Assembly: GCA_011330645.1 (NCBI GenBank)
Contig: DRQB01000063.1
Span: 1 to 5,955 of the forward strand
Length of the DNA stretch: 5,955 bases
Source of the DNA: Campylobacterota bacterium
GTDB lineage: Bacteria > Campylobacterota > Campylobacteria > Campylobacterales > Sulfurovaceae
Reading direction: 5' to 3'
Shown: positions 1-5,815 of the stretch, in pieces
Numbering within the stretch: position 1 is the first letter of the stretch
Layout: each line of letters starts with the position of its first letter
The notes under the pieces: generated by a model
Databases searched by the model: none
The model's input: the letters and a program-made list of their open reading frames with translations, nothing else
Told to the model about the DNA's origin: nothing
Position numbers and translations under genes: made by a program

Positions 1-135
1 TGTCTCTGAAAGCTTCTTGGCTCTAAAGTCAGAACTTACCACAATTGGGTCGAGTGTTACTTCTTCTGCGAAAGAGGTTGTACCTAATACAGCTGAGGCT
101 GTCAGGAGTGAAAGTGTTAATTTTTTGCTTGTCAT
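1..135 (-). CDS. N-terminus of a TonB-dependent outer-membrane receptor, cut by the window edge; probable thiamin or precursor uptake
   Basis: The open frame starts with ATG at 135 and runs off the left edge after 45 codons. Residues 1-23 look like a Sec signal peptide: Lys-Lys at 4-5, a hydrophobic stretch at about 6-18, and a cleavage site after Ser-Phe-Ala at 23. The mature part opens with acidic residues and then LDPIVVSS at 28-35, which is typical of the TonB box at the start of TonB-dependent receptors. Such receptors are outer-membrane beta-barrels that import scarce ligands using energy from TonB-ExbBD. The plug and barrel are off-window, so the class rests on the signal peptide and TonB box only. 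A thiamin-related ligand is inferred from the complete TPP riboswitch just upstream. AAAGGAA at 147-141 is the ribosome-binding site, 5 nt from the ATG, and lies in a hairpin. Alternative: a receptor for another ligand such as a metal chelate, but the riboswitch argues against this. Confidence 0.8.
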   Translation of the reverse strand, partial: MTSKKLTLSLLTASAVLGTTSFAEEVTLDPIVVSSDFRAKKLSET

Positions 136-142
136 ATATTTT

Positions 143-160
143 CCTTTAATAACTTAAAGG
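143..160 (-). promoter_or_regulatory. RBS-sequestering hairpin of the TPP riboswitch upstream of the receptor gene
   Basis: On the minus strand CCTTTAA (160-154), loop GTTA (153-150) and TTAAAGG (149-143) form a perfect 7-bp hairpin. Its 3' arm contains most of the AAAGGAA ribosome-binding site of the receptor gene. No U-run follows, so this looks like a translational off-switch and not a terminator. The C-rich run just 5' of the stem (163-159, shared with the first two stem bases) could pair weakly with GGGA of the aptamer 3' side (200-197), giving a possible alternative fold. The hairpin is seen in the sequence; the switching logic is inferred. Confidence 0.7.
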
Positions 161-191
161 GGGAGAAAGTATAAATGTGAGTTTATGAAGT

Positions 192-267
192 TCTCTTCCC
201 TACGCTGGTATTATCCAGTTCAAGTTCGACGGGTTGTCTCAGCTTTTTTTAAAAGCACCCCGAGAGA
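192..267 (-). promoter_or_regulatory. TPP (THI-box) riboswitch, complete aptamer
   Basis: The minus strand carries the classic thi-box blocks in order: CGGGGTGC (262-255), CTGAGA (242-237), ACCCG (234-230), then GGATAATACCAGCG followed by TAGGGAAG. P1 pairs TCTCT (267-263) with AGAGA (196-192). P2 pairs the GGGGT block with ACCCG. P3 is GCTTTT against AAAAGC, and P5 is the CTGG/CCAG arm. All the conserved ligand-binding blocks are present, so it should bind thiamin pyrophosphate. It sits after the thiD stop codon and before the receptor start codon, so its target is the receptor gene at 135 and not the biosynthetic operon. Confidence 0.96.
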
Positions 268-277
268 TTGATAATGA

Positions 278-290
278 TTTATACAAAAAA
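278..290 (-). promoter_or_regulatory. Candidate promoter -10 region for the riboswitch-receptor transcript
   Basis: On the minus strand a T6 run (290-285) and a G precede TATAAA (283-278). A start about 7 nt downstream, near 270, would begin the RNA only a few bases before riboswitch helix P1. There is no good -35 box (GCATAA at the expected place). Weak or missing -35 boxes with a T-rich stretch before the -10 are known for housekeeping promoters in Campylobacter and Helicobacter. Position and spacing support it; nothing proves it. Confidence 0.5.
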
Positions 291-306
291 TTAGTTTTAG
301 TTATGC

Positions 307-335
307 TTAATTAGGAGTAAAATACTCCTAATTAA
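307..335 (-). terminator. Terminator-like 13-bp perfect hairpin at the end of thiD
   Basis: Two 13-base arms (307-319 and 323-335) are perfect inverted repeats around a 3-base loop, and they overlap the thiD stop codon (334-332). The only run of six Us in the RNA comes about 16 nt after the stem, so it is not a canonical intrinsic terminator. The stem is AT-rich with an AGGAG/CTCCT core. It probably marks or stabilises the 3' end of the thi operon transcript and separates it from the riboswitch-receptor unit. Confidence 0.5.
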
Positions 336-1147
336 ATAAGCGGTTCTTTTCTAGTGTTACCTTTACTACAATATTCAAATACGATACGTGAAGATGTATG
401 TAGTTTTTGATATAAAAAATCTTTCGCGATTTGCACACTTTTTTCTAATCTTTCATTCTTTGCTAAAGATGTAGCTATAGCCGAAGAAAGGACACAGCCT
501 GTACCATGTGTGTGCGTTGTATGTAGTCTAGTCGTTGTAAATACGGTTGGTTCACATCTGTCTTCCACTAAATAATCTGTAGCATTTTCATTGTCTTGAC
601 TGTGTCCACCTTTGATGAGTACAGCCTTTGCACCTAAATCAAATAGTCCTTGTGCCATCTCCATTATCTCATCACTATTCCCACTATATTGTGTGTCTAA
701 AAGTGTATTTACCTCTGGAATATTGGGGGTGATGAGATCTACGCGAGGGAAAAGTTCTTCTACCATTACTGTGATAGCAGAAGGTTCCAATAGTCTTTTC
801 CCACTTGAACTTACTAACACAGTATCAAGTACAACATTTTTAAGTTTATAGTAATCAATTGCTTCGACAACGATAGAAATCATTTCAGCATTTGCAAGCA
901 TACCTATTTTGACAGCATCAATTTTTATATCTTTAAGCAATGCCTCAAGCTGCATTTTGAAATGCTTGGCAGGCGTGGGGAAAACCTCTTTTACCCCTGT
1001 AGAGTTCTGCGCAGTCAATGCGGTAATGACAGAAAAAGCATAACCATCTAACGCATGTATTACTTTCGTATCTACCTGGATACCTGCTCCTCCATAAGAG
1101 TCAGAACCTGCGATGGTTAATACTGTAGGCGTATACTTAGTTGACAT
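332..1147 (-). CDS. thiD: Hydroxymethylpyrimidine / phosphomethylpyrimidine kinase ThiD
   Basis: ThiD is a cytoplasmic ribokinase-fold enzyme that phosphorylates HMP to HMP-P and HMP-P to HMP-PP, the pyrimidine substrate of ThiE. At 271 residues it has normal single-domain length. Visible family motifs are AGSDSYGGAG (13-22), TAQ with Gln47 in the pyrimidine pocket, KIGM (80-83), TPN..E (140-145), KGGH (179-182) and the anion-hole block THGTGC (213-218), whose Cys218 is expected to be the catalytic base. The usual DPV motif reads Asp-Thr-Val at 108-110. It is the last gene of the operon. Its ATG lies inside the end of thiE (11-nt overlap), and no clear Shine-Dalgarno sequence precedes it, so translation is probably coupled to thiE. 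No ThiE fusion is present, unlike bifunctional ThiED or ThiDE proteins. Confidence 0.97.
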   Translation of the reverse strand: MSTKYTPTVLTIAGSDSYGGAGIQVDTKVIHALDGYAFSVITALTAQNSTGVKEVFPTPAKHFKMQLEALLKDIKIDAVKIGMLANAEMISIVVEAIDYYKLKNVVLDTVLVSSSGKRLLEPSAITVMVEELFPRVDLITPNIPEVNTLLDTQYSGNSDEIMEMAQGLFDLGAKAVLIKGGHSQDNENATDYLVEDRCEPTVFTTTRLHTTHTHGTGCVLSSAIATSLAKNERLEKSVQIAKDFLYQKLHTSSRIVFEYCSKGNTRKEPLI

Positions 1148-1772
1148 ACTGGTTAAAGACTTTCATCAGTGCAAGTGTTCGACTTTTGGATATTTCTCCA
1201 TTTTCCAACACATCTGATATCATCGCAATACCTGAGGCTGCTCTGGTTTGGGCTACAGCTATAATATTTTCAATTGTTATCCCACCAATTGCCACAATGG
1301 GATACCCTACATTTTTTGCCCAATGCTGCAAATCATCAATGCCCACAGGGTCATATGTTAATTTTTTAGAGATAGGTTCATAGATAGGTCCAATAGCAAG
1401 ATAGCTTGGCTCAAACCCTAAGGCTATATCTATCTCCTTAGGAGTATGTGTACTAATGCCCAGTCGTAACCCTGCATCAAGTATAGCTTGCACATCTGCT
1501 TCCTGGATGTCTTCTTGTCCAAGATGTATGCCATAGGCACCATGTTTGATACCAAGTTCCCAGAAATCATTCAAAAAAAATCGTGCATTGTAGCTTTCTG
1601 AAATTTGAATAGCTTCTATCACTTCATTTTCTAATGCTTTACCTGTGAACTTATCTTTGGTTCTAAGTTGGGCAGTAGTAATACCTACTTCATAAAGAGG
1701 TTTGAGCTTATAAGCTCTATCTACTACAGGATAAATACCTAATGGCGTGTCATCACATGTTGGGAATTTCAT
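1137..1772 (-). CDS. thiE: Thiamin-phosphate synthase ThiE
   Basis: ThiE is a cytoplasmic TIM-barrel enzyme that joins HMP-PP and thiazole phosphate to give thiamin monophosphate and pyrophosphate. At 211 residues it has the usual length. Recognisable blocks are the first strand GIYPVVD (12-18), QLRTKDK (35-41, with the diphosphate-binding Arg37 and Lys39), NDFWELG (68-74), HLGQED (83-88), GISTHT (105-110), GPIYEP..KK (128-137) and AIGGI (161-165), with Ile-Ser at 185-186. The Pro-Thr-x-Thr-Lys loop of many ThiE proteins reads Glu-Pro-Ile-Ser-Lys here, so one Thr is replaced by Ser while the Lys is kept. The start follows the thiG stop by one base, and AAGGAT in the last thiG codons (1782-1777) serves as ribosome-binding site. 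The stop overlaps thiD. Confidence 0.97.
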   Translation of the reverse strand: MKFPTCDDTPLGIYPVVDRAYKLKPLYEVGITTAQLRTKDKFTGKALENEVIEAIQISESYNARFFLNDFWELGIKHGAYGIHLGQEDIQEADVQAILDAGLRLGISTHTPKEIDIALGFEPSYLAIGPIYEPISKKLTYDPVGIDDLQHWAKNVGYPIVAIGGITIENIIAVAQTRAASGIAMISDVLENGEISKSRTLALMKVFNQYVN

Positions 1773-1773
1773 T

Positions 1774-2598
1774 TTAATCCTTAAACTGGTGCCAAAAAGG
1801 TGTCCCTATAGTTGGCGTAGAGGGTGAAGCAAACTCACGTTCTTGCATCACACCTGCTTCATATCCTAAACGTCCAGCTTCAACAGCCACCCTAAAGGCA
1901 TCTGCCATCTTCACGGGGTCTTGCGCCAAAGCTATGGCAGAGTTAAGCAGTACGCCATCATAACCAAGCTCCATAGCTTGTGCAGCATGAGAGGGTTTAC
2001 CTATACCTGCATCAACAACCAGTTGTAAGTCAGGGAATTGTTTTCGAATCGCTGTGAGATTATCTGGGTTCATCAATCCTTTTCCTGAACCTATCATCGA
2101 CCCCCATGGCATAATGATTTTACATCCTACATCAGCAAGTCTTTTGGCTACTACCAAATCATCAGTCGTATAAGGAAACACTTCAAAGCCTTCTTTTATA
2201 AGCACTTCTGCTGCTTTTACTGTCTCAAATGGGTCTGGCTGTAAGTTATACTGATCACCGATGACTTCCAGTTTTACCCAGTTCGTTCCAAAAACTTCTC
2301 TTGCCATCTGTGCCGTGGTAATGGCTTCTTTAGCAGAGTGAGAGCCTGCAGTATTTGGTAAGACTTCTATCCCTAAAGATTTGATAATATCCCAAAACTG
2401 ATTGCCACCTTTTGATGCACTGTCACCTGCTGCCTGGCGGCGCAAAGCAACTGTCACTATCTGTGCACCAGAGATTTTAATCGCATCTTCCATATTGGCA
2501 GGGCTTGGATAAAGGGCAGAGCCTATAAGTAATCTAGAACTTAAAGTCTTACCGCCTATTTCCCATGTATCATTGTTTGTTTCTATGTGTTTTGTCAT
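1774..2598 (-). CDS. thiG: Thiazole synthase ThiG
   Basis: ThiG is a TIM-barrel enzyme that builds the thiazole ring from 1-deoxy-xylulose 5-phosphate, the glycine imine made by ThiO and sulfur from ThiS thiocarboxylate. At 274 residues it is slightly longer than many homologues because of an N-terminal lead of about 18 residues and a C-terminal tail after the AGR block (241-243). Motifs are SRLLIGS (20-26), TVALRR (49-54), LPNTAG (80-85), WVKLEVIGD (107-115), whose Lys109 is expected to form the imine with the sugar, IGSGKG (169-174), VVDAGIGKPS (194-203) with Asp196, and the AMELGYDGVLLNSAIA block (208-223). Glu111 and Asp196 match the known acid/base residues. The start is set by a perfect AAGGAGG five bases upstream, inside thiS. 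The partner ThiS is immediately upstream. Confidence 0.97.
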   Translation of the reverse strand: MTKHIETNNDTWEIGGKTLSSRLLIGSALYPSPANMEDAIKISGAQIVTVALRRQAAGDSASKGGNQFWDIIKSLGIEVLPNTAGSHSAKEAITTAQMAREVFGTNWVKLEVIGDQYNLQPDPFETVKAAEVLIKEGFEVFPYTTDDLVVAKRLADVGCKIIMPWGSMIGSGKGLMNPDNLTAIRKQFPDLQLVVDAGIGKPSHAAQAMELGYDGVLLNSAIALAQDPVKMADAFRVAVEAGRLGYEAGVMQEREFASPSTPTIGTPFWHQFKD

Positions 2599-2599
2599 T

Positions 2600-2803
2600 T
2601 TATCCTCCTTGTACGGGAGCGAGTATCTCTATGCTATCATTGTCTTTAATCATAGTCGTAGCATATGTGGAGAGTGCTACAAATGTCCCATTAAGTGCTA
2701 AAGCAAATCCTTCTCCACTATATTCAAGTACCTTAATCATTTCCTTCACATTCAAACCTTTAGGAATCGTTGTTCTTTTCCCATTCACTATAATTTCAAT
2801 CAT
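2600..2803 (-). CDS. thiS: Sulfur carrier protein ThiS
   Basis: ThiS is a small ubiquitin-fold protein whose C-terminal glycine is adenylated and turned into a thiocarboxylate that donates sulfur to ThiG. The 67-residue length and the exact Gly-Gly end (66-67) are diagnostic. The N-terminal MIEIIVNGK strand, the ALALNGTFVALS region (34-45) and IEILAPVQGG (58-67) also fit the family. Its ATG overlaps the thiO stop by 4 nt (ATGA). AAAGGAA (2817-2811) in the last thiO codons serves as ribosome-binding site. thiG follows after one base. ThiF, which charges ThiS, is not in this window, so it must be encoded elsewhere or replaced by another adenylyltransferase. Confidence 0.97.
   Translation of the reverse strand: MIEIIVNGKRTTIPKGLNVKEMIKVLEYSGEGFALALNGTFVALSTYATTMIKDNDSIEILAPVQGG
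2604..2610 (-). promoter_or_regulatory. Shine-Dalgarno of thiG encoded by the thiS C-terminal codons
   Basis: AAGGAGG on the minus strand (2610-2604) is a full match to the 16S anti-Shine-Dalgarno core and lies 5 nt from the thiG ATG at 2598. It is formed by the thiS codons CAA-GGA-GGA, which encode the Gln-Gly-Gly end of the sulfur carrier. The same bases therefore give the functional diglycine tail of ThiS and the ribosome-binding site of ThiG. Confidence 0.9.
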
Positions 2804-3828
2804 TTTAAAATTCCTTTATTTAATGCTTCTTCTACAATCGCTGGAGCCAAAAGATACCCATGCCTGTACAAACCATTGATACGTGTAAGCTTTTCACCTT
2901 GCGTAATGGCAGGTAAATTATCTTTGAGTGTTGGACGACAATTTGTCACCATCTTGACAATACGTGCTTCTGCAAAACCAGAATGCATACTATAGACAGC
3001 AGATAAAAGTTCCAATGATGAACGTACAGACATGGGGCTTTTATCTTCACTCTCTATTTCTGTTGCACCTATGATATATCTGTGATTTGGACGAGGTACG
3101 ATATATATTTTATATCGTGGGTGTAACATACGTGTTGGTCTTGAGATGTTTACTTCAGGAGCATCCAGCCAAAAGACTTCCCCTCTGATACCTCGTAAAT
3201 CTTCTACTTGTGCACTCGCACCCAAGCCACGTGCATCAAATACCCAATCAAAAGGTTCACAAACACCTGCAAAACAAATCTGTCCCTCTTTTACTTCATC
3301 TACTTTTATCTCTTGATGCCAAATAACATTTGGATGAGATAAAAGATAATCACTCGATACCTTCATAAAACGCTGTGCATCTACTTGACCTTCGTGAGGG
3401 ATAAAAAAGGCTTTGCTATGCTGTTCTAAATCTGGCTCTAACTCTGTGATACCTACTTTGTCTAAAAGTTCTATTTCTGTGGCTTCTTCTACTTTCGACT
3501 TTAATGTTTCTATAAAATGCTCTAACTCTTTATAGTCCTGAGGATGTGCGGTAATAATGCTTCCTTCTTGTTGGTAAGCATCTAAAATATCTAACTGCTC
3601 AAGTAACCCCGGCCATAAGGCAATAGAGCGTTTTCCATGTTCAAAGATATCTGATTCGGCACTTTCCAATTCGGCAAATACTGCCAACATCCCTGCAGCT
3701 GTCATCCCTGCTGCATTGTCACCATAGGCTGTATCTTCATCAAAGAGTGTGAGGGTGTGTCCTTGACGTAAAAGGTTTAAAGCCAAAACCCTTCCGACAA
3801 GTCCTACACCTGCTATACCTATATGCAT
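2800..3828 (-). CDS. thiO: Glycine oxidase ThiO (FAD-dependent)
   Basis: ThiO is a flavoprotein of the D-amino-acid oxidase family that oxidises glycine with O2 to iminoacetate (dehydroglycine) and H2O2, supplying the C-N unit of the thiazole. The 342 residues are close to family length. The N-terminal Rossmann motif GVGLVG (7-12), with Asp30 at the end of strand 2, binds FAD. AAGMTAAGML (39-48) matches the conserved GAS..AAGML region. FDARGLGA (197-204) is the second FAD-binding segment. CRPTLKDNLPAI (297-308) carries Arg298, expected to hold the glycine carboxylate, and GLYRHGYLLAP (319-329) is the C-terminal FAD signature. The start at 3828 has AAGGA (3839-3835) 6 nt upstream. Its place before thiS-thiG favours ThiO over another amino-acid oxidase. 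It replaces the radical enzyme ThiH found in many anaerobes. Confidence 0.93.
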   Translation of the reverse strand: MHIGIAGVGLVGRVLALNLLRQGHTLTLFDEDTAYGDNAAGMTAAGMLAVFAELESAESDIFEHGKRSIALWPGLLEQLDILDAYQQEGSIITAHPQDYKELEHFIETLKSKVEEATEIELLDKVGITELEPDLEQHSKAFFIPHEGQVDAQRFMKVSSDYLLSHPNVIWHQEIKVDEVKEGQICFAGVCEPFDWVFDARGLGASAQVEDLRGIRGEVFWLDAPEVNISRPTRMLHPRYKIYIVPRPNHRYIIGATEIESEDKSPMSVRSSLELLSAVYSMHSGFAEARIVKMVTNCRPTLKDNLPAITQGEKLTRINGLYRHGYLLAPAIVEEALNKGILK

Positions 3829-3848
3829 CGTTTATCCTTCAATATCCT

Positions 3849-3929
3849 GTAGGGTGTTGTACCCTTACAACACCACAAATGTGAATACAATAAAATGTCA
3901 AAAGGTGTTGTCATGGGACAACACCCTAC
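3849..3929. repeat. Nested inverted-repeat element (REP/MITE-like) between thiC and thiO
   Basis: The outer 12-base arms GTAGGGTGTTGT (3849-3860) and ACAACACCCTAC (3918-3929) are perfect inverted repeats. Each end also folds on itself. GGTGTTGTA/TACAACACC (3853-3861 with 3866-3874, loop CCCT) and GGTGTTGTC/GACAACACC (3904-3912 with 3917-3925, loop ATGG) are perfect 9-bp hairpins. A short AT-rich centre separates them. The layout of two related hairpins facing each other recalls BIME/REP pairs or a short non-autonomous transposable element. The right arm includes the thiC stop codon. No flanking target duplication is obvious. Whether copies exist elsewhere in the genome cannot be seen here. 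Confidence 0.75.
3900..3925 (-). terminator. Candidate intrinsic terminator after thiC within the repeat element
   Basis: In the thiC transcript the 9-bp hairpin (3925-3904, loop CCAT) begins right after the stop codon and is followed directly by TTTT (3903-3900). The U-run is short, so termination is likely partial. Such a site would make thiC mRNA more abundant than thiO-thiD mRNA. The second hairpin at 3853-3874 has no U-run downstream in this direction. Confidence 0.45.
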
Positions 3930-5815
3930 GCGTTTTCTATCTTATCTGCCTCAACATACACTTCTGAGCCCATCTCTTTGAACTTCTCTGACATCTCATC
4001 CATACCTTTTTGCTTGGCAGTCTCCACATCTGTATCTAATGCATCTGCATAGTCACGTACCTCAGCAGAGATTTTCATAGAACAAAACTTCGGCCCACAC
4101 ATAGAACAGAAATGTGCCACTTTCGCTGCCTCCATTGGCAATGTTGCATCATGGTATTCTCTTGCACGTTCTGGGTCAAGACCAATGTTAAACTGATCTA
4201 CCCATCTAAACTCAAAGCGCGCCAAAGACATCGCATCATCTCTAGCTCTTGCTCCTGGGTGACCTTTGGCAACATCAGCAGCGTGTGCTGCAATTTTATA
4301 GGTAATGAGTCCCTCTTTTACATCTTCTCTGTCTGGAAGACCAAGGTGCTCTTTTGGTGTCACGTAACAAAGCATGGCACATCCGTACCAACCTATCATC
4401 GCTGCACCTATACCTGAAGTGAAGTGGTCATACCCAGGTGCGATGTCTGTTGTTAAGGGCCCGAGTGTATAGAATGGTGCTTCGTCACACCACTCCAGTT
4501 GTTTCTCCATATTCTCTTTAATCATGTGCATTGGCACATGCCCTGGGCCTTCGATGAGGGTTTGTACATCATGTTTCCATGCGATTTGAGTTAAACGTCC
4601 AAGCTCTTTAAGCTCGGCAAACTGTGCTTCATCATTCGCATCTGCCCCTGAACCTGGGCGTAATCCGTCCCCTAATGAGAAGGTCACATCATAGGTCTTC
4701 ATAATTTCACATATCTCTTCAAAGTGTGTGTTAAGGAAGTTCTCTTGATGATGATGAATCATCCACTTCGCCATAATAGCCCCACCACGACTTACAATAC
4801 CTGTCACACGTTTGGTTGTCATAGGTACATGGTGTAAAAGTAGCCCAGCATGAATGGTAAAGTAGTCCACTCCCTGCTCTGCTTGTTCGATAAGTGTATC
4901 TCTAAACACTTCCCATGTTAAATCTTCTGCAATGCCATTTACTTTTTCTAACGCTTGGTAGATAGGCACAGTCCCAATAGGTACTGGCGAGTTACGTAAA
5001 ATCCAGTCACGTGTAGTATGAATATTTTTACCCGTACTCAAATCCATAACGGTATCTGCACCCCAACGTGTAGACCATACCATCTTCTCTACCTCTTCAG
5101 CGATGCTCGAAGTAGTTGCCGAGTTACCGATATTTGCATTGACCTTTACCAAGAAATTACGTCCGATAATCATAGGCTCAACTTCAGGGTGGTTGATGTT
5201 ACAAGGAATAACCGCGCGCCCTGCTGCTACCTCTTGACGTACAAACTCAGCTGTGATTTTCTCTGGCAGGTTTGCACCAAAATTTTCACCTTTAAGTCTC
5301 GCTTCTCTCTCTTCATCTTGAAGATACTCAGAAGACATAGCAGCATCTTGATTTTCTCTTAGTGCGATAAACTCCATTTCAGGTGTGATAATGCCTTGTC
5401 TTGCATACCAAAGTTGAGAAACATTTTTGCCTTTTTTAGCTCTAAGGGGAGTACGTACAAGTCCTTTAGCCCCTGCCGTTACAAAGTCTAGTTGTTCATC
5501 TGTAGAGTAGCCATTATCAACAGGTGCCATAATGCGCCCTTCATACTCTTCTACATCGCCACGCCCAACTATCCACTCTTTACGAATAGCAGGGATCCCC
5601 TCACCTACGTCTATCTCTACACTTGGGTCAGTATAGACACCTGAGGTATCGTAGACTCTCAGTTTGGTTTCGTTTCCTAGAAGTATCTCACGTACTGGTA
5701 CACGAATCTCTTTGTGTATTTCACCTTCTAAATATACTTTAGTAGAAGCAGGGAACGGCTCACGTGTAAGCTCATCGTTTGAAGTTGTCAGTGTGTCTTT
5801 AAATGGTTTTGTCAT
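3926..5815 (-). CDS. thiC: Phosphomethylpyrimidine synthase ThiC
   Basis: ThiC is a radical-SAM [4Fe-4S] enzyme that rearranges aminoimidazole ribotide into HMP-P, the thiamin pyrimidine. The chosen start gives 629 residues, similar to the E. coli protein. Visible motifs are RQGIITPEMEF (139-149), NANIGNS (226-232), SLGDGLRPGS (380-389) and EGPGHVPMH (422-430). The C-terminal cluster motif is Cys570-x2-Cys573-x4-Cys578. His426 and His490 have the 64-residue spacing of the two metal-binding histidines known in Caulobacter ThiC. An upstream in-frame ATG at 5830 would add five residues but has no Shine-Dalgarno sequence. The ATG at 5815 has AAAGAGA 6 nt upstream and is preferred. A TPP riboswitch leads the gene, and the stop codon lies inside the repeat element at 3849-3929. 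Confidence 0.97.
   Translation of the reverse strand: MTKPFKDTLTTSNDELTREPFPASTKVYLEGEIHKEIRVPVREILLGNETKLRVYDTSGVYTDPSVEIDVGEGIPAIRKEWIVGRGDVEEYEGRIMAPVDNGYSTDEQLDFVTAGAKGLVRTPLRAKKGKNVSQLWYARQGIITPEMEFIALRENQDAAMSSEYLQDEEREARLKGENFGANLPEKITAEFVRQEVAAGRAVIPCNINHPEVEPMIIGRNFLVKVNANIGNSATTSSIAEEVEKMVWSTRWGADTVMDLSTGKNIHTTRDWILRNSPVPIGTVPIYQALEKVNGIAEDLTWEVFRDTLIEQAEQGVDYFTIHAGLLLHHVPMTTKRVTGIVSRGGAIMAKWMIHHHQENFLNTHFEEICEIMKTYDVTFSLGDGLRPGSGADANDEAQFAELKELGRLTQIAWKHDVQTLIEGPGHVPMHMIKENMEKQLEWCDEAPFYTLGPLTTDIAPGYDHFTSGIGAAMIGWYGCAMLCYVTPKEHLGLPDREDVKEGLITYKIAAHAADVAKGHPGARARDDAMSLARFEFRWVDQFNIGLDPERAREYHDATLPMEAAKVAHFCSMCGPKFCSMKISAEVRDYADALDTDVETAKQKGMDEMSEKFKEMGSEVYVEADKIENA

Noticed and set aside
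192..267. Riboswitch at 192-267 as a 3' regulator of the thiD end
   Set aside because: It reads on the minus strand after thiD has stopped, and an exported-protein gene with its own RBS follows within 60 nt, so the downstream gene is the natural target.
3098..3118. 8-bp inverted repeat ACGATATA/TATATCGT inside thiO
   Set aside because: It falls on codons for a conserved strand (Tyr-Lys-Ile-Tyr-Ile-Val), is short and AT-rich, and is well explained by chance in coding sequence.
3868..3902. TTGACA on the minus strand in the centre of the repeat element as a -35 box for thiO
   Set aside because: No acceptable -10 hexamer occurs 16-18 bases downstream; the sequence there is TTGTGG. I could not support a promoter.
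3849..3929. CRISPR-like repeats from the repeated GGTGTTGT motif
   Set aside because: There are only two palindromic units in opposite orientation, with no spacers of regular length and no cas genes.
4112..4417. Plus-strand open frame of 101 codons inside thiC
   Set aside because: It lies wholly within a highly conserved gene on the other strand, and its protein, rich in Cys, Trp and Ser, resembles no family. The plus-strand frames at 612-851, 1141-1383 and 5018-5362 are likewise shadows of thiD, thiE and thiC. The frame at 2565-2879 is a shadow of the thiG-thiS-thiO junction.
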